NCBI GenBank assembly: GCA_038496445.1
Contig: JALMLS010000589.1
Span: 62,001 to 126,000 of the forward strand
DNA length: 64,000 bases
Reading direction: 5' to 3'
DNA from: Trichosphaerium sp. ATCC 40318
Lineage: Eukaryota; Discosea; Flabellinia; Trichosidae
The position numbers were made by a program, and so were the translations under genes. Under the pieces are notes generated by a model. It was not told the DNA's origin and ran no database searches. It worked only from the letters and a program-made list of their open reading frames with translations. The number at the start of each line of letters is the position of its first letter. Position 1 is the first letter of the stretch. Shown piece by piece: positions 1 through 12,504 of the stretch.

Positions 1-2029
1 ATATCCAGGCTGGTCTTACTATGACTAACACAACAAGGACGATGATGACAATCAATAAAATGGCAGCTGTAATTCCACCAATTAAGTATTTAGTTGTGGT
101 ACTTGTTCCGGATGACTTGCTGGCATTGCATTCAGTGTCATCAACAATCAAAAACAAAGTACTTGTTTCTAAGTATGAGTAAGAAGTACGTTGAAAGTAG
201 TAATATGCTACCTTGTTTGACATTGCCATTACGACATCCATCAATCTCAATATTGGGAACAGAGTCTACTTTGCAGTTGGTTTCGTCATAGCTGGCAAGT
301 GTTGAGCTTTTCAGAAGATCTGCTGCTTCATCCACAATCATATTGGCCCCTTAGAGGAGAATTTTGAGCACTCTTTAATTTGTGATAGTCTTACCTTCAA
401 TCTCAATACATCCTTTGACATCGAAAGTTACAGTACCATTAGTCATAATCGTACTTCCATTTGTCCAAATCAAGTCACCTTTAACATATCAGAAAATGAA
501 GCATGACTGCGTTATGGTTGCATTGTGGTACCTAGAATTACAATGACTCCGCTTTTTAATATCAACAAAGGCGGTACTACATAGTCTCCAAGTACTGTCC
601 ACGTGCCATTCACACATTCTTGTTCCTCAATTAATTTGTCTCCTATTTCACAAATAGAATTCTCGTCTGCAAGTTGCAGTCCCGAATCAGAGTTGTACCA
701 AAGTTCTCCATTAGGTCCAAATTCAGCGCATTGAACACCCGATTGATTTTTATGGCTAAATACAATATTTCCTGTACGCCAATGAGAAACCAATGAGGAA
801 AAAAAAAGAAAAACAAGAAAAAACAGCGAAAAAACCAATACACAGGTTTGGTCAAATATTAAGTGCGTTGTGTAGATCATATGTACCTTGTATGTCTATG
901 ACAAGTACTTCTTCATGTGCTGCAGCTGCTATAAGACCCGTTTGTTTATTGTATCTTATCCTTTGTACTTTTTTTGGATCATATTGTTTTTTGAAGAAAA
1001 CAGAGTTCTGTGTAGGGTTACCTGTAGATGGTTTATTAGCTCATTTTCGTGACAAAATTTTTGATACCTTTGTAAGATTAACAACCTCTTACAAAGGCTG
1101 CCTGACACAAAAAACAAAGTTACTTTGGGGCTATTTTACAATATTTTAACGAAACTGTGAGTGAATTCCGATTTAAAGATAGATTCTTTGCTCAACGTAC
1201 GAACATCGTATTTGTAAATCTCATATCCATTACTTACAAGCAACTCATACTCTGAAATGAAGGTACATCCCTTTATTTTTAATGTCAAATTTTGTGATGT
1301 TGAAAATACTGAAAACTTACTTGTGCTCCATACTGGTCCCAGTTAGTTCTGGCTATATTATAATCATGGTGATATAAACCGGTTGATTCATCTTTTTTAT
1401 AAGTCAAAGGACCAACACCACTTATTCTAATGTTTCCAACAACCAAATAAGTGCCACTTGGGTTAAATTCAAGGTGTCTGAAATGGCGTGATGGAATATA
1501 ATCTGGTAACTCTATTTCGTCAACATATTTTATAGATGGCCACTCAAACATCACCTTATTGTACTCATTAGAAAGAAAAATCAAGAAAAATCTAGAAAAA
1601 AGGACGCATCGAAATGCTGTTTTGTTGAACACGAAAAAAACAAAAAAAAAAGCATTTACGATTTTTTTTGTGGATGAAGCACTAGCGTAGAGTATATTTC
1701 CATTGATTGCCAAACCTATTTTATTAATGACATAAATGTTAGCTTTAAAATAACCAAGCAGGGGATAAAATCACGGTACCTTGAGGTTGAGTTGGGGCAA
1801 ACTTTCCATTATTCTGCCATGTCTCTATTTCGAAACCAGGTATTAAACAACCTATTTGTTGGATACTGTTTAGTAACAACTTGTACAATATGACGCACAC
1901 CTGTTGCATTCATTGCTATAATTTTGCCCGCGTTGTCGTCTGTTGTAACAGCCAAAAGAGCAGTATTGTCATCTATCCATAGCATATCCTGTAAACCATA
2001 TCCATCTTCCACAATATCACGACAATTTG
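1..2029 (-). CDS. Single-pass surface protein, propeller-like ectodomain, copy A (both ends incomplete)
   Basis: Coding exons on the minus strand are 1-168, 212-349, 395-478, 532-771, 887-1021, 1201-1270, 1321-1554, 1660-1715, 1780-1851 and 1901-2029. Every exon length equals that of copy B apart from the last, which runs off the window. The frame is open throughout. The protein has repeated short beta-rich segments (LLAVTTDD, LYASASS, FNPSGTYL, ELLVSNGHEIY, GLIAAAA, FGPNGELWYN) that look like propeller blades, then a Cys-containing region and a hydrophobic membrane segment near the end. A surface receptor or adhesin role is inferred. The first exon with the signal peptide was not found, because no ATG gives a matching phase upstream of 2029. 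This may be an unresolved small exon or a damaged 5' end. No named family was recognised. Confidence 0.75.
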
Positions 2030-2275
2030 CTTTTAGAAAAAAGAGTCAGTGTCCGCAAGTATCGGGATTGTGGCCTTTTATCACATGATAAAAATACCCT
2101 TGTGGTGGTATCATACAATATTGTAGCACAAAGCAAAGAAAACTTTTAGTCGACTAGCAATTTCGATTATGAACCAAAAGACCAATTGGGACGCTACTTC
2201 CGCGTAGACATAACCAATACTCTTTAAAAGAGAGTATATGACCACAAAGTACGCTAGTATTTCTTTTTTTTAATG

Positions 2276-2509
2276 TCACGTGCTAACACTACACCCAAAA
2301 GAGCGAGAAGTGCTGTTTGAATAAAATATCGACGTTTTTACGTACAAAGCAGTATTTGTGTTGTAAATATAATCCACAGGGCAGTTATAAATTGAGGATG
2401 TGTTGCCATTTGTATTTATAACGCGAACCATAACCGGAATATTGTTTTTGCGTTTACACATCGTACCCAAAAGTAGCTGTCCGCGCTCTTCAAAAAAGTC
2501 ATAAACCAA
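2276..2509 (-). CDS. Conserved open segment upstream of copy A
   Basis: This open frame encodes about 77 residues including NNIPVMVRVI, SSIYNCPVDYIY and ALYVKTSIFYS. It is nearly identical to the segment at 4578-4949 upstream of copy B, and the differences mostly keep the protein sequence, so it has probably been under coding constraint. It reads like one more beta-propeller blade. It could be a 5' exon of copy A, a fragment of another family member, or a small gene. A CACGTG palindrome follows it at about 2277. No splice connection to copy A could be proved. Confidence 0.4.
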   Translation of the reverse strand: MVYDFFEERGQLLLGTMCKRKNNIPVMVRVINTNGNTSSIYNCPVDYIYNTNTALYVKTSIFYSNSTSRSFGCSVST

Positions 2510-2548
2510 ACTTGATAATCGAGTTTCCTTTGGCGATTCAAACGGTAA

Positions 2549-4439
2549 TTATTTATTGACATTTATAACTTTGCCCGTTTTGTGGTTTTTCATTGTGTAT
2601 GGAAATATCCAGGCTGGTCTTACTATGACTAACACAACAAGGATGATGATGACAATCAATAAAATGACAGCTGTAATTCCACCAATTAAGTATTTAGTTG
2701 TTGTGCTTATTCCTGATGACTCGCTGGCATTGCATTCATTGTCATCAACAATCAAAAACAAAGCACTTGTTTCTAAGTATGAGTAAGAACAATGTTGAAA
2801 GCAGTAACATGCTACCTTGTTTGACATTGCCATTACGACATCCGTCAATCTCAATATTGGGAACAGAATCTACTTTGCAGTTGGTTTCATCGTAGTTGAC
2901 AAGTGTTGAGCTTTTCGGAAGCTCTGCTGCTTCATCTACAATCATATTGGCGTCTTAAACAGAATACTTTAGCGTAAATAATACATATCAGCCTTACCTT
3001 CAATCTCAATACATCCTTTGACATCGAAAGTTACAGTACCATTAGTCATAATCGTACTTCCATTTGTCCAAATCAAATCACCTTTAACATATTAGAATGA
3101 TGCATACTCATACATTGTGGTACCTAGAATTAGGATGACTCCGCTTTTTAATATCAACAAAGGCGGTACTACATAGTCTCCAAGTACTGTCCACGTGCCA
3201 TTCACACATTCTTGTTCCTCAATTAATTTGTCTCCTATTTCACAAATAGAATCTTCGTCTGCGAGGAGCAGTCCGGATCCAGAGTTGTACCAAAGTTTTC
3301 CATTAGGTCCAAATTCAGCGAATTGAACACCTGATTGATTTTGATGGCTAAATACAATGTTTCCTGACTTAGTGAGAAAACAAAAAAAAACCACTGTGGT
3401 GGAAAATAATACGTGTACCTTGTAAGTCTATGGCAAGTACTTCTTTATCCGCTGCAGCTGCTATAAGACCCGTTTGTTTATTGTATCTTATCCTTTGAAC
3501 TTTTTTTGGTTCATATTGTTTTTTGAAGAAAACAGAGTTTTGTGTAGGGTTACCTACAGATGGTTTATTAGCTCATTTTCTTGACGATTTAAAGATAGAT
3601 TCTTAGCTAAACGTACGAACATCATATTTATAAATCTCATGTCCATTACTTACAAGCAACTCATACTCTGAAATGAAGGTACATCCCTTTATCAAGTAAC
3701 AAATGAGATTCAATTCGAAAATATGATAGGGAAGACCAACAACTTACTTGTGCTCCAACGGCGTCCCAGTTACTTCGGGTTATATTATAAGCATGCTGAT
3801 ATAAATTGGTTGATTCTCTTTTTTGATAAATGAAAGGTCCAAGAGGATGTTGTCTAACGATTCCAACAGCCAAATAAGTGCCGCTTGGGTTAAATTCAAG
3901 GTGTCTGAAAAGGTGACTTGGAAGATAATCTGGTAACTCTATTTCATCAACATATTTTATAGATGGCCACTCAAACATCACCTTATTATACCCATTAGAA
4001 AAGAACCAGGATGATAGACGCTGGTTTTGAACACGTGATATTAAACAAAAATAAGGAAAAAAACCAGAAAATACTTACGATTGTTTTTGTGGATGAAGCA
4101 CTAGCGTAGAGTATATTTCCATTGATTGCCAAACCTTTTTGTAATAACCGCAGACATTAGGTTATAAATACTCGGTTTAGATCCCGTACCTTGAGGTTGA
4201 GTTGGGGCAAACTTTCCATTATTCTGCCACGTCTCTATTTCGAAACCAGGTATTAAACAACCTATTTGTTGGATACTGTTTAGTAACAACTTGTACAATA
4301 TGACGCACACCTGTTGCATTCATTGCTATAATTTTGCCCGCGTTGTCGTCTGTTGTAACAGCCAAAAGAGCAGTATTGTCATCTATCCATAGCATATCTT
4401 GTACAATAAACCCATCTTCGACAACATTACCACAATTCG
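2549..4439 (-). CDS. Single-pass surface protein, propeller-like ectodomain, copy B
   Basis: Coding exons are 2549-2772, 2816-2953, 2998-3081, 3124-3363, 3419-3553, 3617-3686, 3748-3981, 4079-4134, 4190-4261 and 4311-4439, with compatible phases and no internal stop. The ectodomain has the same blade-like segments as copies A and C, a conserved region around QECVNGTWTVLGDY, and several cysteines. The last exon holds a hydrophobic segment (about 22 residues after TTKYLIGG), then a short basic cytoplasmic tail ending in KVINVNK. The signal-peptide exon was not resolved upstream of 4439. Copy A lies directly downstream in the same orientation, so a tandem duplication of about 2.4 kb is likely. 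Role as a surface protein is inferred. Confidence 0.8.
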
Positions 4440-4577
4440 CTTTTAGAAAAAGAGTCAGTGTCCGCAAGTATCGGATTATGGCGTTTATCGCGTGATTTAG
4501 ATGCCCTGAAGCATTGTGCGCCACTGTAACAACGCAAACAAAACCGCTAAAACTGTTTTTTCATTACAAAAGATCGA

Positions 4578-4949
4578 CTATGAAAAAGGACCAATTGGGA
4601 CGCTACTTCCGCGTAGACATATCCAATACTCTTTCAAAGAGTACATATACTCTATATGACTACTAAGCACGCTAGTATTTCTTTTTTTTATGTCACGTGC
4701 TAGCGCTACACCAAAAGAGCGAGAAGTGCTGTTTGAATAAAATATCGACGTTTTTACGTACAAAGCAGTATTTGTGTTGTAAATATAATCCATAGGGCAG
4801 TTATAAATTGAGGATGTGATGCCATTTTGTGTATTTATAACGCGAACCATAACCGGAATATTGTTTTTGCGTTTACTTATCGTGCCCAAACAGAATTGCT
4901 GTCTCGGCCAATCTTGACTTTTGTTCCGAACACAAATTGCTGCACGCAT
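4578..4949 (-). CDS. Conserved open segment upstream of copy B
   Basis: A 123-codon open frame whose first half matches the segment at 2276-2509 almost residue for residue; the match is lost near 4,890, which marks one edge of the duplicated unit. The second half (from about 4695 down) diverges and runs into intron-like sequence with a CACGTG palindrome, so the true exon probably ends near SRSFG. It may be an upstream exon of copy B or a blade fragment of a neighbouring family member. Function unknown. Confidence 0.35.
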   Translation of the reverse strand: MRAAICVRNKSQDWPRQQFCLGTISKRKNNIPVMVRVINTQNGITSSIYNCPMDYIYNTNTALYVKTSIFYSNSTSRSFGVALARDIKKRNTSVLSSHIEYMYSLKEYWICLRGSSVPIGPFS

Positions 4950-5347
4950 AGCCTAGTAACTAGACCTGCTAGCCAACACGCCTCACAAGCTGGCAGTGTT
5001 ACCGTGGCTGGTTCTGCGCAAGTAGTTTCACAATGACCTGAGGTATCAAGCCAGGATTGGTTTTACCTTTACCAATATCGTAACGTACTCATACAACTTA
5101 GGTTGCATGAAAACTTGGCATTCGTAACAAACTAGTATCTGAGGTGTATTCAATGTGTTAGAAACCACAAGGAGTTTGGCAATTCAAAGTGTATAAGTCG
5201 GGATACTCCGCTGTGTGGCGGAGGTAGTAGTTGTTACATTCCCTTCTTTAAAGAACTGCGCTATATGACAGAATAATTGACACGTGTAATTAGTAAGGGT
5301 TAAGTGCAGCCTTAAGCAATAAAACTGGAATTTACAGCTACCGTAAG
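4950..5347. other. Intergenic region between divergent family members B and C
   Basis: No convincing coding sequence. It separates the minus-strand copy B from the plus-strand copy C, so it should contain promoters for both directions. A CACGTG palindrome lies near 5284. No TATA-like element could be assigned with confidence. Confidence 0.5.
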
Positions 5348-7556
5348 ATGACCGTGCCTACTTGGTGTTTATTTGGTTTATTATTGGCCAATCTTTGCAT
5401 GTTTTTGCCAATGTGTTGTGGTACGTAGTAGAACTATTAATAACAGCGACGTAGAAGCTGGATAAGGTCCTACTATACTCCGACAGTTGTTATTTATGCG
5501 TAGTGCTTCACATACTCAAGTTTAAAGGTGTTGTCGGCATAAATACCTCCTTAGCTTCAAACTCTTGAGATCTTTGATAACGCCAAAACGGCAATTTCTA
5601 GAATTTTTTTGATAGCCACAAATGGCTGTTTTTAGTTATTAGAAAATCACGTGATCTCACAGTTTTTTTTTAAGGCAAGACCGACTGGTTACAAGATGGG
5701 GACATATTTGAAGAGATTGTGTGGGTTAATGATGACAAAGCGTTTGTAGCTGTAACAACTGAAAGTGACCCAGGAACGGTCATTTCTGTTGATGCCATAG
5801 GTAAACAAAAACGATGCTTAAGTTTAAACAGTAAAACACATTTAAGGAAACCCTACTGGTGAGGAATTAAAAGATTGGGGAGGTAGCGGGAAGTTCCGGG
5901 ATGGACATCCACAAGGTATGCGTTACTAGTAAACGAAAGGATGAGAGAAAAAAAACAATCTTAGCTTTTTCTTTGTAGGCATTGCCATGCGTGGTGATAT
6001 ACTATACATCTCCTCGGCCGAAGGGGGCTTAGATATAGTACGCTCGCGAGTATCCTAGAGTCGGTGGTGTTAACAAGTTAACCTAGGTAATGTTCTCGCT
6101 GTCAAACCTGACATACATTGATGGCTTCGATATCCCAGAAGTTCGTTTTACTTCTAAACTAAGACAACTCGCTTTTAATCCAAGCGGGTCTCATATGGCG
6201 ATTGGTGTAAGTATTAATAGAGATAACGATACCTTAGAACTAGGACCAGTCATCTATAAGTTCAATGCTTCAAGCGACATAATTCCTACGTACGAACAAA
6301 CAATTACACGACAAAGTTGGTCGCAATGGGGAGGTCAGGTATGCGACTTAAGTGCTTTAAAACGAACTGATTTTGTTATCATTCAAGGGATGTACTTTCA
6401 TCTCAGATTATGAGTTGCTTGTCAGTAATGGTCATGAGATACTAAAATATGATATTCGTACGAAGTGTTCGAACTAACATGACTTAAGTCCAATGCTGTA
6501 TAATACTTACTTCTTTCCTAGGCGACCTTTCTTCCTTCTCAATATTTGCATCCTTTTCAGACAACAAAACACAACGGATAAACTTTGCATACAATGTAGT
6601 GACAGCCGCTGCTTTAGATTTAGTTCGTGTATTGAACACTCAAGGTTAGTGGTTATTAAGATGCATTCAAGTTCACTCAAAGTGTAGGTGACATAATCGA
6701 AGAGCGTGAAACACCTACGCAAAAAGCACAAGTAGCTGAAATAAGTCCAAATGGGGAGCTATGGTATTCTTTGAATAACCAACTTACCACAGTGAATATT
6801 TCATCAAAATTACCATCATTCGAAGCCAATGAACCAAACCAACCTGTTATATGCGTTCAAAATGATTGTACCTGTGAAGGACAACCAAAATTGATTGTTG
6901 AACAAGAGTGTGTAAATGGTACATTGATTATAGTCGGAGACTATGAAGTTCCTCCATCTTTGGTCATTGATACTGGTACAATTACTGTTCTAGGTACGCG
7001 TAAAAAGGATGTGTTGTCAACACGTTGTTATTTAATGTTTGTGAAATAAGGTGACTTGATTTGGAAGAATGGGAGCACTGTTACGATCAACGGCACAGTT
7101 ACCTTTAATATAAAAGGGTGCGCGAATATTGGAGGTACGGAAAAAAAGTATCTTTAAGGACAGATTAAAATTCACTTAACAGGCGCGTACTTGGTTGTAA
7201 ATGATGCAGCAGATCTTCCTAAAAACTCTACATTGATCAACTACAATGATACCAACTGCGTTGTTGATTCAGTACCCATGGTTATGGTTGGTGGGTGCAG
7301 TGATGCTGAAGTCATTAGAGGTACTTGTAGCTCCTTTTTTGAGTTATCTTAACACGTGATTGCAGCAGAAACAAGTGCTTTGTTTTTGATAGTTGATGAC
7401 ACTGAATGCAATGCCAGCGAGTCGTCAGGAACAAGTACAACAAAATACTTTATTGGGGCATTCGTAGCGGCATTCTTGTTGATTACTATCATTGTTCTTG
7501 TTGTGCTACTAATACTAAGACCAACATGGCTGTTTCCATTTCAATTTAACAGTTAA
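5348..7556 (+). CDS. Single-pass surface protein, propeller-like ectodomain, copy C (complete)
   Basis: Eleven exons: 5348-5420, 5675-5800, 5847-5915, 5979-6037, 6087-6338, 6388-6457, 6522-6644, 6688-6993, 7051-7134, 7183-7320 and 7366-7556. They sum to 1491 bases, giving 496 residues. Exon 1 is a clean signal peptide (MTVPTWCLFGLLLANLC). The following segments align with copies A and B exon by exon, though the protein is clearly diverged from them. The C-terminus has a single hydrophobic helix after TKYFIGAF, then RPTWLFPFQFNS. Expected topology is type I: ectodomain outside, very short tail inside. This copy supplies the missing first exon model for A and B. The propeller assignment rests on repeated short beta-strand patterns rather than on a recognised signature. 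Confidence 0.9.
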
Positions 7557-8035
7557 CTGACCGAATAAAAGCTTCGTATTTCAAGGTAGCGTTGCACGGT
7601 CACAACTCAATATGCAAGTGGGGTTTTTTGTACTACATCGTAACCAGCTTGCTATTAAGTCTGAAATGATTTTGTAGCTAAAAAATCCAGGCATTCCTAT
7701 CTATCAGCCACCCTTATTGTAAGATAGACCTTCATATTAATCCCTTACTATATCCGTCGTACCATCTACATAAGCTTATGTCGCAATAAGCGCTGTATAG
7801 CTCGGAATCTCACAGCCCATTGAGTCTTTAAATTAAATTGTTGATATCTTCACTTATTAAAAGTGGTGCCTCAACCAAAGCTTTCAGGTTGTTGTATTGA
7901 GATAATACGCTGGAAACGTCGACATGATTTATTACACACGTGATTTTTTTTTTCATAGTGGGTAAGCTACCTCAATCGTACATTCACAATCTACCAAAAT
8001 GTGATTAATTAAGATTGTCTTTTAGCTTGTTAATA
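7557..8035. other. Intergenic region
   Basis: No supported gene. A CACGTG palindrome followed by a long T run lies near 7938, the same arrangement seen in introns, so an unspliced leader of the next gene is possible but not shown. Confidence 0.5.
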
Positions 8036-9386
8036 ATGTGTCTACGCCCACTTCTCGTTTGTTTATTACTTTCATCGATCGCATTTGTATCTAGAGCTCA
8101 ACGTAGAACCCTAGCGGCTGTAGGATATGGTGGCTCAAGACCTTTTCAACGTTTCCACCTGGAAGATGGCACCCTTGTTGGCGGACGTACGTTCTAGCCC
8201 CGCTTTTTCTCTATCTAATACCTTTATAGCTTGTTTAATTTCAGGCGAATTTATTGCTTCAATGAGTGCGTATTACATTACAGCAAATCATTTTGGGTTT
8301 CGGGGCCCTTAATCTAATCTCAAAATACCAAATTTTTTTCTTTTGTTTTTTTGTTTTAACTCACGTGTGCAAAAAATTGCCAAGTTAAACTAGTTTTTGG
8401 TTAAAAGAAGTTTCGTTTTCCTTGCGTCGTTCAATTTTCGGGTACTCGCGTTTTCGCTGTAAATGCTGCAAACCAGCGTAAATTAAAACCATCTTGATAT
8501 TGTTTGTCTACACTTGCTCATCTTGATTAGCGTTTCTACAAAATGGAAATCTTGCTGTATCTTATGAGGCTGAAAGCCCCAGAGATGGTAGTGTGCTAAC
8601 TTTCGGACCTCAGGGTTGCGCTCCTGTACGCTATAAAAAAAAAAGAAAATCGATGTGTTTTGTTAACATGTGATACAGATTGATTCTTGCGCTGAAATGA
8701 GTAATGTTGGAACAAACACAAACATGAACATTGATCCTATAACTGGTAATTTGTATGGTACACTGGACAATAGTGTTGCAGTCAACTTGTTTACATCACC
8801 TTGTCAACCTTCTGCCGTATGTACACAAATTGTAACAGGACCACCCACCCCTGCAATCAGTACGATTTGTGACCTTGTGTTTTTCATGTTGCTCAATTGT
8901 TTTTCACTTCTAGCCGTTGTTATTGGGACAACAGCATACATGGCAAACTCTAATAATATTGAGCGTATGAGCTTACCCTCAACACCTGGAATGTGCTCTA
9001 TGATTGGTGAACCGATCATGTCACCATGTGCCCTTATTACAGGTAACATCCGACAAAGCAATTTCTTTGAACTTATTTTTTTAAGGATTTGCTGTATTTG
9101 ACAGCACACGGATTCTTCTTGTTTGTGGGGGATTTCAAGAGTTGGGAGACTCTCACTTTTTCGACATAAATGATGAGTCTTTCACAGAAACAGGCTTTGC
9201 GCTAATACCTAATCCTAACCTCATTGTTGCACTAGCTGTAGGTGGAGAAATTCCTTGCAATGAGTATGTATCTTTTCGGTTCACTTGATCATTCAATCTC
9301 ATTCTTTGTTTTATAGCCTTCAAGTTGATAGTGATGCGCGTAGAGCCCTACTTTCGGGATCTAGTGGTTATGGCGGAAGCAAATAA
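8036..9386 (+). CDS. Secreted protein of 274 residues, propeller-like
   Basis: Exons 8036-8186, 8245-8265, 8531-8625, 8679-8859, 8914-9042, 9086-9263 and 9317-9386 sum to 825 bases. The start at 8036 gives a signal peptide (MCLRPLLVCLLLSSIAFVSRA); an in-frame TTG upstream was not used. Segments such as NGNLAVSYEAE, ITGNLYGTLDN, TAYMANSNNIERM and RILLVCGGFQELGD look like beta strands of a propeller, and there are several cysteines. There is no membrane helix at the C-terminus, which ends in GSSGYGGSK, echoing VGYGGSRPF near the N-terminus. The 21-base second exon, with donor GTGCGT, is the weakest part of the model. Probably secreted; function unknown. It shares style and neighbourhood with the surface protein family. 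Confidence 0.7.
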
Positions 9387-10079
9387 AGTCTTAAAATTGG
9401 TTGTGGAGGAACATATGCTATTGTACCTAAATACGAAAAGTTTTACTATTAGTATCACAATAATTCTCAAAACTACCCATAAAAAAGAGCTTGTTTACAA
9501 GGATGTCCAGCTTTACAGCTGTACTGAAAGAAGTCCAGACCACTTTCTTGTTTAAGTAGGCGGCAGCGAATCAAGCAAGACAATGGCGCTGTTGACTTGC
9601 GGATTGGGTTGTGCTACTCTTTCTGACATTTCTATTGTTAACTTTCCAGTTTGAAAGCTTCCCAACACGAGTAGTTACTAGAAAAACAAAACTTTTAGCA
9701 CTGCAATAGCGTCAACAGGGAACACTGATGCAAACAGTTGCTGTTTGTCGTTGTTGGGACACTAAGCCCGTTTTATGCTTTTTTACGCTACCTCACGCAT
9801 CCCTATAGCCCCTAGTAGCGTCAGTGATGATTAAAGAATTTGTAGTTTAATTTCAAGTAGTAGGGAATGGAATTACTTATTTTCCGTGTATGACGTGATA
9901 CAAAAAATCGCCTAATTTAGAATATTATTATCTTTAAGTCACTAGGTACAACTTGAAAAAATTGTAAACAATAGAGCATACAAAACAAAGACGTATAGCA
10001 AAAGTTTATCAGTTAAGTCTTGTGATATTTTTTAATATCAGAAAACGCTCTTAATTAAGTTTAAAAAAAGCTGGATAAA
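9387..10079. other. Intergenic region
   Basis: No gene supported. The open frame at 9325-9555 overlaps the last exon of the secreted protein in another frame and has no splice support. AT-rich sequence precedes the next start codon. Confidence 0.5.
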
Positions 10080-12504
10080 ATGAACGAAACAAACGCTTAT
10101 GATCAGTGTTACCCTAGATTACGATTAAATGGATGCCCTAGAGACTGGGAAGGTGGTCTTAAACGATATTATGGAGCTGTTATCCTTGTATTTATATTTC
10201 TATTGATAGCTCTTTCGATTAAAGCTTTAGTAAGGTACGTAAGTAAAAACGCGGTTTTTAGCATACTAAATAGAAAAAAAAAATCAGGTACTTGAGACGT
10301 GGAGTATTGAGTTATGGACATTTTACGCTGTTTCTCGCTATTACAGCTGTAGCAGGTATGATACATAAACTCTTGGAAGTGTTTTCTTTTTTTTTCGCTT
10401 TCACCTAACAAAAACGATCATTCTACTTGCTATGAGGTCCTTGTACATAGTAGTACTGAGGACAATACAGCTACTTTTTGTATTAATTTCTTCAAAAAAA
10501 GTTTCGCGAAATTACTTTGGGCGCTTGCTATTTATTAAGGTTATTGCGTGATCTGATATTTTTTAGCGAAGATTTGTTTTTCAATTCTGCGCCTCACTGG
10601 AGCTACAAATGATTTCGCCCTTGCTTTATCCGTTTGGTTATGGAATATATCTGGATACATAACCATTAGCGTATTCGCACCTCTCGTCCCTTTTTGGTAC
10701 GGTAGAAAAATGCTGTCTTGCGAAAAAAAAAATTCACATAGTGATTGTTTTAGGCAACAACTTGCGGATCCTAACCTGATATTTGTTGACTCGACGAGAT
10801 CAATCTATACATCATGCATATTCGTGTTTATTATTTTTATACTATCATCTATAACTCCGTTATTGGTACAAACATCTTGTAGTTTTTTGTTGTATTAACT
10901 CAGTTTGATACAGATTACAATTGTCCCAAGTCTTTCTGATTATTGGGTAATAACGATTGACCATTGCTTGCTAATTGCTTTGACAGCTGGTGTATTTATG
11001 TTACTATTATATTTTTGTCATGCTAATATTGACAATGTGAGCAAAGATCAAGTACGTGAGTCATAGTCACCATTGAAAAATCAATCTAAATTTTGATTGG
11101 TAGCGAAGAATGTTCTTTACACTATTACCTCTTTGTGCTATCACAAGCGCACTTCTACTTCTCTTAGGAAGTGTGCTGGCCCTTATTATCGAGTATAATG
11201 GGAACGAAGATAGTTTAGCGTTACATGTAACCACTGGTACACTTACAATCGCTACATGTCTACAGCGTGTTACTATTTGATCTCATAACCGCTTAGATGT
11301 CACATTCAATTTGTTTCAAGTAATATTGCTTGCAATTTCAAGCAATATGATAAAGAATGGTGAGATAACAAGACAATCAATGATGTCTGATGCTCTTAAA
11401 AAGAGACATGTCGTAAAGTTAGGATCAAAAGCTAAAACAGGAAAAGTTGCTTCTTGTAGCAAAGCTTTTAACAAAGAAGACATAGAACTAGCAGCTCAAT
11501 TAGTACGTACCACTATCTTAGTTTGCTTCAAAATAATCGTTATACTATTTAAATTTAGAACTCTGTTTTGCATACTACTAATGTGCGCACGTGGAAAAGT
11601 AGTTACAAGTTAGTCAGTTTTTTTTTTCAGTGAACGTTTGTGTTATTTACTCTTTTTCTAGGAGCTACCTATTTGGGTTCGTATGCCTCAATCAATATCA
11701 GAATGGTTTCGATTTCCTCATCCTATTGATGCAAACTTATTCAGAACAAAATCAGCTTTAATTCTATGTGAAGTGCTCTTTGCAATGATACTAGATTACA
11801 CAGTTGATTTTCCATATGTCCTTCTCTGGATTTGTTCCGGGTTCTTTCTTCGGCTTTTGTTTGGTCCAAGACTTTCACCAGAGGTGAGTATACTGAGAAA
11901 ACAACCTTTTTATTACTCAGGTTGCATTCATAGAAAATAAGTGTTTGTAGGCGTGGGTTGTTATGTATTGTTTCAAACCGATTATTAGTTTATTTTCATC
12001 AAAGCCAAATTATAAGCCTGGTCCTCCAAAACGTTTTGCACAAGCTATAGGTTTTATGTTTACTTCTGTTGGGATTGTATTGAGGTTCACAACAACAAAG
12101 GATATTACATACTGGGTACGTCAAAAAAAGAAAAACAATCTGTTTTTTTTAAATTAGAGTCACAGAATTACTGAACTGAGCGTGAACAAGCTCCTGTATT
12201 CCTCACCATCATTTACTTTTAATATATACATCACGTGTTTATATTATGTATTCTTCCTACTTACTTATTTGTTCAGTTTTTGGGATGTCTTTGTGTTGCT
12301 ATTGGATTAGAAGCTTTTTTTTCTATTTGTTTGGCATGTATATTCTTTTCTGTTTTGATCGTAGCTGGTATTGTACCAGAACCAGTATGTAAAATGTGTG
12401 CTACAATGTTTGAAATTACAAATGAAGATGCAGAACAAGACTCTGATGGCGTACCAACCATACCAAAACGATCGCCAACATTACGACTGATATTTAAAAA
12501 CTAA
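10080..12504 (+). CDS. Seven-helix membrane region fused to a DUF4395 domain
   Basis: Nine exons: 10080-10234, 10288-10355, 10567-10865, 10914-11051, 11104-11266, 11297-11502, 11662-11883, 11951-12115 and 12277-12504. They sum to 1644 bases, 547 residues. Residues about 30-300 hold seven hydrophobic helices after a short Cys-containing outside segment, with RRGV- and RRMF-type basic loops, the layout of a GPCR. The following loop is Lys- and Ser-rich. From about residue 345 the sequence fits DUF4395: IDANLFRTKSALI, then four helices with GPRLSPEAW, PGPPKRFAQAIGF and a Cys pair in the last helix. DUF4395 is best known from small bacterial membrane proteins of unknown role. Receptor-like signalling is inference only; no heptahelical family signature was recognised. 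Confidence 0.85.

Noticed and set aside
10710-10898. A possible intron starting GTAGAA within the seven-helix gene
   Set aside because: Splicing there leads to a stop after a few codons, while reading through keeps a continuous frame into the next helix.
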